Shown here: positions 15,749-23,718 of the stretch, in pieces | Numbering within the stretch: the stretch's first letter is position 1 | Layout of the letters: the number at the start of each line of letters is the position of its first letter | NCBI GenBank assembly: GCA_005788065.1 | Contig: SXZD01000265.1 | Location: forward strand, 1-26,721 | DNA: 26,721 nucleotides | Direction of reading: 5' to 3' | Source of the DNA: Burkholderiales bacterium | GTDB taxonomy: Bacteria > Pseudomonadota > Gammaproteobacteria > Burkholderiales > Burkholderiaceae_B | Notes under the pieces: model-generated | What the model saw: only the letters and a program-made list of their open reading frames with translations | Told to the model about the DNA's origin: nothing | Database searches by the model: none | Program-made: the position numbers and the translations under genes

Positions 15749-16531
15749 ATGTTGAAGGGCAAGTGTGCAGTCATTACCGGTTCCACCAGCGGCATCGGTC
15801 TGGGTATTGCAGAAGGCTTCGCAGAAGCCGGTATCAATCTGGTCATCAACGGTTTTGGCGATGCAACCGAGATCGAAGGCATCCGCGCAGGTCTCGAATC
15901 CAAATTCGGTGTGAAAGTCATCTATGACGGCGCCGACATGAGCAAGCCCGAAGCGATTGAAGCCATGATGAAGCGCGCAGCCGACACATTCGGTGGCGTG
16001 GACATCCTGGTGAACAACGCCGGTATCCAGCACGTTTGCCCGGTCGAAGAGTTCCCGCTGAACAAGTGGGACGCCATTCTGGCCATCAACCTGTCCTCCG
16101 CCTTCCACACCACACGCTGCGCCGTGCCCTACATGAAGTCCAAGGGCTGGGGCCGCATCATCAACGTGGCATCCGCCCACGGCCTGGTGGCTTCCAAGTT
16201 CAAGACCGCCTACGTGGCAGCCAAGCACGGCGTGCTGGGCTTCACCAAGACCATCGCGCTGGAACTGGCAGAAAACGGCATCACCGCCAACAGCATCTGC
16301 CCCGGCTACGTGCTCACACCGCTGGTTGAAAAGCAGATTCCTGACACCGCCAAGGCACGCGGCATCACCGAAGAAGAGGTGGTCAAGAACGTGCTGCTGG
16401 CAGCCCAGCCGACCAAGCGTTTCGTGACCACACAGGAACTGGCCGGTACAGCCCTGTTCCTCTGCTCCGACTCAGCCGCTTCCATCACCGGCACGCACAT
16501 CGCCGTTGAAGGTGGCTGGACAGCCCAGTAA
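15749..16531 (+). CDS. bdhA: 3-hydroxybutyrate dehydrogenase (SDR family)
   Basis: A 260-residue short-chain dehydrogenase with the length and sequence of D-3-hydroxybutyrate dehydrogenase (EC 1.1.1.30). It has the NAD site TGSTSGIGLG, NNAG, the catalytic Ser in VASAHGLVASKF, and YVAAKHG with Tyr and Lys four apart. It oxidises 3-hydroxybutyrate, for example from PHB breakdown, to acetoacetate using NAD+. The ATG is supported by AAGGAG at 15734-15739. Downstream genes on the same strand are a patatin and two ADC-family genes, which fits acetoacetate as a shared intermediate. A 192-bp gap with a stem-loop separates it from the patatin gene. Confidence 0.92.
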   Translation: MLKGKCAVITGSTSGIGLGIAEGFAEAGINLVINGFGDATEIEGIRAGLESKFGVKVIYDGADMSKPEAIEAMMKRAADTFGGVDILVNNAGIQHVCPVEEFPLNKWDAILAINLSSAFHTTRCAVPYMKSKGWGRIINVASAHGLVASKFKTAYVAAKHGVLGFTKTIALELAENGITANSICPGYVLTPLVEKQIPDTAKARGITEEEVVKNVLLAAQPTKRFVTTQELAGTALFLCSDSAASITGTHIAVEGGWTAQ

Positions 16532-16559
16532 GCCGCATCACCGACGCTGTCTGAACCTT

Positions 16560-16604
16560 GCGCCGGACGCTTCGCCTTGTTGTTCTGCGGGCGACATCCG
16601 GCGC
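16560..16604 (+). other. Strong stem-loop between bdhA and the patatin gene
   Basis: GCGCCGGA (16560-16567) pairs perfectly with TCCGGCGC (16597-16604), and inside it TCGCC (16572-16576) pairs with GGCGA (16590-16594). No T run follows, so it is not a plain intrinsic terminator. An mRNA processing or stabilising element that sets different levels of the flanking genes is possible. Confidence 0.6.
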
Positions 16605-16723
16605 GGTGCCGACAGCCTGATCGGCCGGACAGCACACAGCAAGACAGCAATCAGCAACACATTCGGCATCAACTCCCGGCGGGCGCCACCCGGCGTTCCC
16701 ATCAAGCCTCACAGGACTACACC

Positions 16724-17773
16724 ATGGCAAGCAGCAAAAAAGCGGCAGCCAGCGAGACCAAGACAATCAACCTGGCCCTTCAGGGCGGCGGAGCGCATGG
16801 CGCTTTCGCATGGGGTGTGATTGACCGTCTGCTGGAAGATGGCCGTATCGACATCGAAGGCGTATCCGGCACCAGTGCCGGTTCCATGAACGCGGTGGTT
16901 TACGCATACGGTGCAATCCGCGGCCCCGAAGCAGCGCGTGAAAAACTGCACGAATTCTGGAAAGCCATTTCCGACACAGGCGAGCGTTACAGCCCCATCA
17001 AGCGTTCCCCGCTTGAGAAAATGCTGTTCGGCCACAACCTGGACAACTCGTTTGCATCCGAGATGTTCAAGTTGGTCACCCACACCTTCTCGCCCTACCA
17101 GCTCAACCCCACCAACTTCAATCCGCTCAAGGAAGTGCTGGAATCGGTGGTGGACTTCGAAGAACTCGAGCAGAGCAAGAAGACCAAGATTTTCCTGTCG
17201 GCCACCAACGTGCGCACCGGCAAGGCCCGTGTGTTTGAAACACATGAAATCACCTCCGCTTGCGTGCTGGCCTCAGCCTGCTTGCCCTACCTGTTCCAGG
17301 CCGTCGAAATTGAAGGCGAGTATTTCTGGGACGGCGGCTTCATGGGCAACCCCGTGCTCTATCCGCTGTTCTACGGCACCACCACCGCCGACACGCTGAT
17401 CGTGCACATCAACCCGATCGAGCGACCTGCTCCTCCGATGTCCTCGGCCGACATTTTCAACCGCATGAACGAAATCACCTTCAACTGCGCACTCATCAAA
17501 GAGCTGCGCGCCGTGCATTTTGTGCAAAAACTGTTGAACGACGGCTGGATCAAGGACGAGCACAAGAACAAGCTGAAGAACGTGCTGATCCACTCCCTGC
17601 GTGCAGACCAGGCACTCTCGGATCTGTCGGTCTCCTCCAAGTTCCTCAATGACTGGGAATTCCTGACCATGCTGCGCGACCGCGGTCGTGCCGTGGCCAG
17701 CGAATGGCTGAAAAATAATTTCCAGCACATTGGTGTACGTCAATCGGTCGACATGGCCAAAGAATTCCTCTGA
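16724..17773 (+). CDS. Patatin-like phospholipase / hydrolase
   Basis: A 349-residue patatin-domain protein. It has the oxyanion loop GGGAHGAF (21-28), the nucleophile motif GTSAG (Ser51) and the catalytic Asp in DGGFMGN (Asp203), so the Ser-Asp dyad is intact. There is no signal peptide or membrane segment, so it should be cytoplasmic or loosely membrane-bound. Patatins cleave acyl esters of phospholipids or other lipids; some bacterial members sit with PHB genes, and a polyester or acyl-CoA-like substrate is also conceivable. The start ATG has ACAGGA upstream. The first ADC-like gene begins 12 bp after its stop, which points to joint transcription and a shared pathway. Confidence 0.9.
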   Translation: MASSKKAAASETKTINLALQGGGAHGAFAWGVIDRLLEDGRIDIEGVSGTSAGSMNAVVYAYGAIRGPEAAREKLHEFWKAISDTGERYSPIKRSPLEKMLFGHNLDNSFASEMFKLVTHTFSPYQLNPTNFNPLKEVLESVVDFEELEQSKKTKIFLSATNVRTGKARVFETHEITSACVLASACLPYLFQAVEIEGEYFWDGGFMGNPVLYPLFYGTTTADTLIVHINPIERPAPPMSSADIFNRMNEITFNCALIKELRAVHFVQKLLNDGWIKDEHKNKLKNVLIHSLRADQALSDLSVSSKFLNDWEFLTMLRDRGRAVASEWLKNNFQHIGVRQSVDMAKEFL

Positions 17774-17785
17774 AAGGACACTCGC

Positions 17786-18541
17786 GTGAAAGTTGAAGAC
17801 ATTCTCAAGCTGCCCTCGATGCCGGCAGCCAGCCCCAGCTACCCCATGGGGCCTTACCGTTTCGTCAACCGTGAATACATGATCGTCACGTACGAAACCG
17901 ACAAGGACCTACTGCGCGCTGCCGTTCCCGAGCCGCTCGAACCCAACCCGGACGGCCACGTGCTGTACGAGTGGATCCGCATGCCCGACAGCTCAGGCTT
18001 CGGTGACTACACCGAAAGCGGCGTGGTCATCCCCTGTCTGTACAAGGGCGAGCCTATCAACTTCACCGCCCAGATGTATCTGGACGATGAGCCGCCCATT
18101 TCTGCCGGTCGCGAAATCTGGGGTGTCCCCAATAAATACGCGCACCCAACGCTGGAAGTGGCCTCCGACACACTGACCGGTACGCTGCACTATGCCGGCC
18201 AGAGGGGGGCCATGGGCACGATGGCGTACAAGCATCAGGAATCGCCCGGCGGTGTGGAAGCCATGGCCAAAGCCATGACCAAGACCCAATGCAACCTGAA
18301 GATCATCCCGGATGTGGACGGCAAGCCCAAGATTTGCCAACTGGTGGCCTACAACCTGACGGATGTGACCATCAAGGGCTCCTGGCTGTCACCGGCCCGT
18401 CTGCACCTCATCCCGCACGTCAATGCGCCAGCAGCTGATCTGCCCATCAAGAAGATTGTGGGCGGCAAGCACTTCATCGGCGACCTGACACTGCCTCACG
18501 GCCGCGTGCTGTACGACTATCTGAAGGACCAGGACGCATGA
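17786..18541 (+). CDS. Acetoacetate decarboxylase superfamily protein 1 (Schiff-base Lys replaced by Asn)
   Basis: A 251-residue ADC-fold protein with a GTG start and AAAGGA just before. It aligns along its length with Clostridium acetobutylicum ADC (244 residues), with one extra residue near 55. Against the clostridial sequence as I recall it, Arg29 is kept, Glu61 is Glu62 here and Glu76 is Glu77 here. The Schiff-base Lys115 is Asn116, and the neighbouring Lys116 is kept as Lys117 (VPNKYAHP). The hallmark imine-forming lysine is therefore missing at its usual place. Decarboxylation through Lys117, another reaction (hydrolysis, aldol or dehydration, as in other ADC-superfamily members) or a binding role are open options. 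The gene runs into its paralogue by an ATGA overlap. Confidence 0.88.
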   Translation: MKVEDILKLPSMPAASPSYPMGPYRFVNREYMIVTYETDKDLLRAAVPEPLEPNPDGHVLYEWIRMPDSSGFGDYTESGVVIPCLYKGEPINFTAQMYLDDEPPISAGREIWGVPNKYAHPTLEVASDTLTGTLHYAGQRGAMGTMAYKHQESPGGVEAMAKAMTKTQCNLKIIPDVDGKPKICQLVAYNLTDVTIKGSWLSPARLHLIPHVNAPAADLPIKKIVGGKHFIGDLTLPHGRVLYDYLKDQDA

Positions 18542-19284
18542 ACAAGAACGACGTTCGCAATCTGGCCTCAATGCCGCTTCAAAGCCCGACGTTTCCGCGC
18601 GGGCCGTACAAGTTCTTTGACCGCCAGTACATGATCATCACGTACGAAACCGACGCTGATGCCATCCGGGCCGTGCTGCCCGAACCGCTGGAGTTGGACG
18701 GTAATACTGTTGCTGTGCAGTGGCTGGACCTGCCCGACGGCGAAGGCTTCGGTGCCTACGCTGCCGCAGCGCAGACCATCCCCTGCAAGTTCAAGGGCGA
18801 GTCGTGTGTGTTTGTCAGCCAGATGATTGTCGACAACTGCCCGCCGCTGGCCGGTGGCCGCGAAATCTGGGGCTATCCGATGAAGTATGGACACCCCGTT
18901 TTGCAAGTCACAGGCGACACGCTCACGGGTACGCTGGATTATGCCGGACAGCGCATTGCCAACGGCACCATGACCTACAAGCACGACGCCTTCGACAACG
19001 GCAACATCGCCCGCGCCGAAGAAATGCTCAAGCGCACGCAGATCACACTGAAAATCATTCCGGACATTGACGGCAAGCCCGCCATTGCCCAGTTGGTCGG
19101 TGTGAACTTCACCAACATCAAGGTGAAGGGTGCATGGACAGGCGAAGCACGTCTGGAACTGATTCCGTCAGTCAACGCAACCATTGCTGACCTCCCGGTT
19201 CGCAAGATCGTGGGCGGGAAACAGTTTGTCACCGATATGACATTGCCCTACGGTCGCGTACTGCACGACTATCTGGCCAAATAA
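18538..19284 (+). CDS. Acetoacetate decarboxylase superfamily protein 2 (degenerate active site)
   Basis: A 248-residue paralogue of the preceding protein. Its ATG overlaps the previous stop (ATGA), a sign of coupled translation and possibly a heteromeric complex. It aligns without gaps to the clostridial ADC around the active site: Arg29 is kept, but Glu61 is Gln61, Glu76 is Ala76 and Schiff-base Lys115 is Met115, with Lys116 kept (YPMKYGHP). Conserved fold stretches remain, such as AGGREIWGYP, LKIIPDIDGKPAIAQLVG and LPYGRVLHDYL. Three of the recognised catalytic residues are lost, so classical acetoacetate decarboxylation is unlikely. A structural or regulatory partner, or a different chemistry, is more probable. 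A rho-independent terminator follows. Confidence 0.86.
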   Translation: MNKNDVRNLASMPLQSPTFPRGPYKFFDRQYMIITYETDADAIRAVLPEPLELDGNTVAVQWLDLPDGEGFGAYAAAAQTIPCKFKGESCVFVSQMIVDNCPPLAGGREIWGYPMKYGHPVLQVTGDTLTGTLDYAGQRIANGTMTYKHDAFDNGNIARAEEMLKRTQITLKIIPDIDGKPAIAQLVGVNFTNIKVKGAWTGEARLELIPSVNATIADLPVRKIVGGKQFVTDMTLPYGRVLHDYLAK

Positions 19285-19313
19285 TTTCGGTAAAACAAGG
19301 CGTTCTGCTTATA

Positions 19314-19346
19314 AAAACCCGTCTCCCTGCAAGGGGGGCGGGTTTT
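19314..19346 (+). terminator. Rho-independent terminator after the ADC pair
   Basis: AAAACCCG (19314-19321) pairs with CGGGTTTT (19339-19346), with an inner CCC/GGG pairing possible. The T run is part of the right arm. It lies 29 bp after the second ADC-like stop and closes the operon before the CBS-domain gene. Confidence 0.75.
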
Positions 19347-19420
19347 CCCGTTTAAAGGGGTCTTGATTGTAGGCTTGAATAGGAGAAAGATAGGACTGCA
19401 ATCCGGCACGGGAGGTTTAC

Positions 19421-20020
19421 ATGGTTCGGCAATTCTACGCAGCACTGGCCCACAGCACCCTGTCATCAAGCGCAACACTTGCGCTGGCTGACCCCAGCAT
19501 CCCGACTGTACTCACCGTAGACTCGCCTGCCATTGAGGCCATGACCGACCTGCGCCGCATCCATCCCATCAGCATCACCGGGGACGCCACGCTGGAGCAG
19601 GCGCGCACCACCATGATTGTCTGCGGCGTCAAACTGCTGTTCGTCAGAGGCGCACGGGGTGACATTGCCGGGTTGATCACCGCAACCGACCTGGCAGGTG
19701 AAAAGTCCATCAAGACCGCCAGTGGCTCGGCGCGCAAGGTGCCGGAACTAACGGTCGATGATGTCATGACCAAGGCAAGTGATCTTGAGTTTCTGGATTA
19801 CGGCAAGGTTGCCAAAGCCGAACTGGGACATATCGTATCGACGTTGAAGAACCGTGGACGACAGCATGCGCTGGTGACCACCACCGACGAGCATGGCAAC
19901 ATCACTATCATCGGTTTGTTCTCATCAACGCAGATCGCCCGGCAGATGGGAATTGCAGTGGTCGACCCCGTAAAGGCCTACACCTTCTCGCAGATCGAAG
20001 CGGCGATTGCCAGCGCCTGA
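19421..20020 (+). CDS. CBS-domain protein
   Basis: A 199-residue soluble protein with a pair of CBS motifs: the first at about 50-95 (HPISITGDATLEQARTTMIV ... DIAGLITATDLAG) and a second after VDDVMTKASDLEF (about 115-185). CBS pairs bind adenosine nucleotides such as AMP, ATP or S-adenosylmethionine and regulate partner proteins. No catalytic domain is fused, so it should act on another protein. A strong ribosome site GGAGG stands just before the ATG. It is convergent with the SulP transporter gene, whose stop lies 38 bp beyond; a regulatory link to that transporter is only a guess. Confidence 0.82.
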   Translation: MVRQFYAALAHSTLSSSATLALADPSIPTVLTVDSPAIEAMTDLRRIHPISITGDATLEQARTTMIVCGVKLLFVRGARGDIAGLITATDLAGEKSIKTASGSARKVPELTVDDVMTKASDLEFLDYGKVAKAELGHIVSTLKNRGRQHALVTTTDEHGNITIIGLFSSTQIARQMGIAVVDPVKAYTFSQIEAAIASA

Positions 20021-20058
20021 TCACCGTCTGCGCAAGCTGCCAGCACGGAAAGACACGA

Positions 20059-22380
20059 TCAGGTCTGCAAGGCGGCCCGCAGGGCTCTGTTCGTCTTGCC
20101 CAATCGGGATGACAGCTCCTGGCTGATGGCGGTCAATATGCCTGCCAGCACAGCGGGGTTGTCACGCTGCAGCTTTTCCAGGCCTTGCCGCGACAGGCGC
20201 AGTGTCAATACGTCGTTGACAGCCACCGCATCCGCAGTGCGTGGCTTGTCGCGCAGCAAGCCCATCTCTCCAAACGTCACTCCCTGCCTGAAAGAGGCCA
20301 GTCGTACCGCATCGGCATCGCCGTGGTTCAGCCAGATATCGACCCGTCCGCACACCACCAGATGCAGGGAATCGCCGGGTTCGTCTTTCCGGAAAATGAT
20401 GCTACCCGCTTCAAACTCGCAGCGCTCCAAAGCCTGCAGGAACACATTGCGCTGATCCTGACTCAAGCCGCTCAACAACTGTGCGGCAGGTCCGTCCGGA
20501 CCGATTTCGCAAATCTCAGCCCGCGCCTCATCGCTTCCAAGTTGGGCAATAATGCGGTCTTCAGCCACCTCCAGCGCCTCGTCCAGACTGCGACACACAG
20601 GCTGCTTGACCGCGCTGCACAACTCGCGCACCTCCTGCGGACTGCGCCACTGCAGAGTCTCCGAACAACTGCTGAGAACCAGCATGCCGCCCCTACGCGC
20701 CATTTCTGCCTGCAATCGTTCGATCGTTTCGCAACCTGCATCATCCAGCTCCAGCACCCTGCGCATGTCGAGCAGCAAGTGCCGATGCTGTGGTGAAAGC
20801 CGCGCACGCACACCGCGCAGCAGCTGCTCAGACGTACCAAAAAAGAGCGCTCCTTGCAGTTCCAGATACAGCACCCGGTGCGCATTTTCCTGCAAACAAA
20901 GTTGCTGTGCTTCGTTGCGCATGGCAGCCGATCGACGGTCGGCCAGCGTTCCGCCGCGACGAATCACATTCAGGCTCTGACGCTGTACAAACACAAACAC
21001 GGCGCACAGCAAGCCAACCGATACGCCCCACACCAGGTTGCTGGCCATGGCCGTCAGAATGACCACCAGAAAAATCATCGGTGTGGAATGCGGATGGCGC
21101 AATTGCCAAAGCGCTTTGCCCGGTCGGAGCCATTCGGCCAGATGCCGCTTGGACCACGCGTCCAGCATCATCCACGCCAGGTAGAGCATCACCAGCGACA
21201 CCGCCATTTTCGGAATGTAATGCACATAGAGACTGGTGCTGACGATCAGCAACACCAGCATGAGCGAGTGCACCACCATGGCGCCTGCGTTTTTCACACC
21301 CGAGTTCCATGCCAGCGTCATCTTGGTATTGGACAGCGACACCGGCAAGCCGCCGAGCGCACCGGCCAGCGTATTGCCAGCACCCAGCGCCACCAACAGC
21401 TTCACCGGGTCGTGCGCGACTTCGGTGGAACGCTCAAAGCGGGCGTTGTAGACCAAGGCCTCCAGCGAGTTGACCACCGCCACCACCATGGCCGTGGGAA
21501 CGCTCAGCTCGATCAGCACAGGCAGCAGATTGCCCGACAACAAAAAATGCCACGCCTGACCGAACACGGGAATCTGGGATGTGATGCTCAGTTGCGGCAG
21601 GGCAGAGCCGAGTGCAGGGCCGCCCGCGGAGGCAGGCCACACGGCATCAAGCAGGCCATACAGCAGGACGCCATAGAGCAGTCCCACCAGCGACCAGTTC
21701 AGAAACACCAGATGTCGTGCAGCCCAGGTCATCAACGCCAGACTGGAAAAAACAAACAGAAACCACGAACATACCTGCAGGGGCACAGCAGCCGACGCAG
21801 CGCTTCCCCCCGACGTTGCGCCGTGGGTCAAGCCCTGCACAAACGCATCGACCACTGACACATGTGCATCAGCGCCCGCTGGCGCAAAGCTGGATACGAC
21901 AAACAGCATCAACAGCGTCTTGCCGGCCTTCATCGCCAAACCAATGGCTGCTGCAGTAGAAACACCCGAGAGCACCGGACGCGGTACAAAACTCACCAGA
22001 CGTCCCACTTTGGCCGCCCCCATGGCCAGTTGAAACAGCCCTGACAGGCAGGAGACCACCATCACCGTGGCCAGCGCCAGCACCGCAGTGGCGCTCGCGT
22101 CCGGCTGTGGAAACCGGTTGAGGACCAACGCAAGCAATGCCGCAATGCTCAGGGTCTGGGCCGGGCGGACGGACGTGTACAGGTGGGCGCTGCGCATGAT
22201 GAGCGCCACCACAAGTGTGCCCAGCAAAACGGCAAGCCATCCGGAGGCAACTCCCAGCCCATCAAAACCGTTTCCCAGCAGCTGGAAAACGATCAGCCCG
22301 TAACCAATATCAACCGGCGCAAACGACACCGCCAGTGCCGCACCGGCTACTCCTGCACGGATACCGGAGGCGGCGCTCAT
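20059..22380 (-). CDS. SulP anion transporter with STAS and cyclic-nucleotide-binding domains
   Basis: A 773-residue SulP-family membrane protein. The transport domain (about 1-455, ten or more hydrophobic segments, with SVRPAQTLSIAALLAL and NTLAGALGGLPVSLSNTKMT) is followed by a STAS domain (about 480-600, LLLDMRRVLELDDAGCETI). A cNMP-binding domain closes the protein (about 630-750; phosphate-binding cassette FGEMGLLRDKPRTADAV). Sulphate, bicarbonate or another anion is the likely substrate. The extra cNMP domain suggests gating by cAMP, c-di-GMP or a similar ligand. The ATG at 22380 lies one base after the stop of the upstream YceI gene, so translation is probably coupled; a TTG at 22407 would overlap that gene and is less likely. 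Last gene of the b561-YceI operon. Confidence 0.88.
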   Translation of the reverse strand: MSAASGIRAGVAGAALAVSFAPVDIGYGLIVFQLLGNGFDGLGVASGWLAVLLGTLVVALIMRSAHLYTSVRPAQTLSIAALLALVLNRFPQPDASATAVLALATVMVVSCLSGLFQLAMGAAKVGRLVSFVPRPVLSGVSTAAAIGLAMKAGKTLLMLFVVSSFAPAGADAHVSVVDAFVQGLTHGATSGGSAASAAVPLQVCSWFLFVFSSLALMTWAARHLVFLNWSLVGLLYGVLLYGLLDAVWPASAGGPALGSALPQLSITSQIPVFGQAWHFLLSGNLLPVLIELSVPTAMVVAVVNSLEALVYNARFERSTEVAHDPVKLLVALGAGNTLAGALGGLPVSLSNTKMTLAWNSGVKNAGAMVVHSLMLVLLIVSTSLYVHYIPKMAVSLVMLYLAWMMLDAWSKRHLAEWLRPGKALWQLRHPHSTPMIFLVVILTAMASNLVWGVSVGLLCAVFVFVQRQSLNVIRRGGTLADRRSAAMRNEAQQLCLQENAHRVLYLELQGALFFGTSEQLLRGVRARLSPQHRHLLLDMRRVLELDDAGCETIERLQAEMARRGGMLVLSSCSETLQWRSPQEVRELCSAVKQPVCRSLDEALEVAEDRIIAQLGSDEARAEICEIGPDGPAAQLLSGLSQDQRNVFLQALERCEFEAGSIIFRKDEPGDSLHLVVCGRVDIWLNHGDADAVRLASFRQGVTFGEMGLLRDKPRTADAVAVNDVLTLRLSRQGLEKLQRDNPAVLAGILTAISQELSSRLGKTNRALRAALQT

Positions 22381-22381
22381 G

Positions 22382-22993
22382 TCAAGGGGTCTGCTTGACG
22401 GCTTCAACCGATATCAGCACCTTCACCTCGGGCTTGAATCCCCGGGCGACTGCATAATCCAGTCCGAAATCCGTGCGTTTGAACTCCGCCTCTGCATCTG
22501 CGCCACACACTTCCGTTTTTGAAAACGGGTGCGGGTCGATACAGTTGAATGCCTTGATTTTAAGTGGCACCGGGCGCGTCACACCCATCAGCGTCAATTC
22601 GCCGTCCACTGCGACGGGCTTGCCGTTTTCAAACGTCATTGACTTGCCCACATAGCGAATCTGCGGGAATTTTTCGACGTTGAACATGTCAGCCGCTTTT
22701 GCATGTTCTGTCATCTTCGGCCAACCGAAATCAATGCTGTCAGCCGCAATCACAATGTCCATGGTGCCGGTCTGTTTTTGACGGTCCAGCACAATCACAC
22801 CACTGGTCTTGTTGAAACGGCCCCGCCACAGCGAAAGCCCCATGTGGTCGGCTTCAAAAGAAGGGAATGTGTGGCTAGGATCAACCCGGAACGTGGTTTG
22901 CGCGTGCACCACACCCACGCTGGCGCAGATGAGGGCAGACACGCATCCTGCTGCCAGACCGGTAATGGTTTTCTGTGTCAATTGCTGCTTCAT
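22382..22993 (-). CDS. yceI: YceI-family periplasmic protein 1
   Basis: A 203-residue exported protein with a signal peptide of about 31 residues (ending VHA before QTT) and a full YceI lipocalin-like beta barrel. It has FRVDPSHTFPSFEADHMG at its start, GRFNKTSGVIVLD, then LTLMGVTRPVPLKIKAF and FGLDYAV. YceI proteins bind polyisoprenoid lipids such as ubiquinone-type molecules. The cysteines in FNCIDP and EVCGAD could form a disulfide. It lies between a second YceI paralogue (overlapping by 4 bp) and the SulP gene, downstream of cytochrome b561, the same pairing as E. coli yceJ-yceI. Confidence 0.92.
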   Translation of the reverse strand: MKQQLTQKTITGLAAGCVSALICASVGVVHAQTTFRVDPSHTFPSFEADHMGLSLWRGRFNKTSGVIVLDRQKQTGTMDIVIAADSIDFGWPKMTEHAKAADMFNVEKFPQIRYVGKSMTFENGKPVAVDGELTLMGVTRPVPLKIKAFNCIDPHPFSKTEVCGADAEAEFKRTDFGLDYAVARGFKPEVKVLISVEAVKQTP

Positions 22994-23718
22994 TTCCTGC
23001 TTTCCTTGCCACTGTCTTTTGGAGATTCTGTCTGTCTGGATGGATTGGGCGCCGCAGCGGGCGGCATCGATGCAGCCACGACAAGACGGAATTCAATCAT
23101 CACCTCATCGGCAACCAGACTGGTATCTTTCCATTCACCTTCTCCAATCGAGAAGGCCAATCGGCTCACCGGCAAGCGGCCCTCAAGATGGGTTTTTCCA
23201 GCCACGCTCTTGATGCTCACCGGAAACTGTACGGGCATGCTGCGCCCCTTGACGACCAACACGCCGTCGGCCCTCAACTGCGCGCCGTTGCCCTGCACCT
23301 GCTTGAGTGAGAACGCCGCTTTCGGATGACGCGCAGCATCAAACCAGTCTTTTTTGGCTACTTCCGCATTGTAGTCCTTGTCGCCCAGGTCAAAACTCTG
23401 CACCGCTATTTCAATGTTCGCCCGGGCTGCTGCGGGTCTGGCCGGATCAAAGTCCACATCGCCCTGAATCTGCCTGAATTTTCCGCTTACCGGCACCCCC
23501 AGTTGCCGGAAGGTGGCGCTCACCTGTGAAGCGCCCGCATCAATTGGCGCAGCTTGCACGGCGACGCTTGCCAGCGCAAGAAGCGCAAGGCTGAACCGGC
23601 CGACGGCACGGACGCCAAGCGTTCCCCGCGCCCCCCTTGCCACCTGTGTTCCAGTCTTTCGGCAAGATTTGCCGGCCTCTGCATGCATGCCATGATCGCC
23701 ACGTTTATCCAATCTCAC
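22990..23718 (-). CDS. YceI-family periplasmic protein 2, GTG start
   Basis: A 242-residue protein. After a long basic lead (about 40 residues) comes a signal-like hydrophobic stretch (FSLALLALASVAVQA, about 42-56) and a divergent YceI domain (about 60-215), with GKFRQIQGDVDFDP, KKDWFDAARHPKAAFSLKQV and LEGRLPVSRLAFSIGEGEW. A Pro- and Lys-rich tail ends it. The start is GTG with GGGAGA at 5 bases, overlapping the cytochrome b561 gene by 14 bp; an ATG at 23688 is an alternative. It overlaps the next YceI gene by 4 bp. Quinone or isoprenoid binding in the periplasm is inferred from the family. Confidence 0.87.
   Translation of the reverse strand: MRLDKRGDHGMHAEAGKSCRKTGTQVARGARGTLGVRAVGRFSLALLALASVAVQAAPIDAGASQVSATFRQLGVPVSGKFRQIQGDVDFDPARPAAARANIEIAVQSFDLGDKDYNAEVAKKDWFDAARHPKAAFSLKQVQGNGAQLRADGVLVVKGRSMPVQFPVSIKSVAGKTHLEGRLPVSRLAFSIGEGEWKDTSLVADEVMIEFRLVVAASMPPAAAPNPSRQTESPKDSGKESRK

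Noticed and set aside
20854..21858. 334-codon open frame on the plus strand
   Set aside because: Antisense to the SulP gene; the His/Gln/Arg-rich product is typical of a reverse reading of a GC-rich membrane-protein gene.
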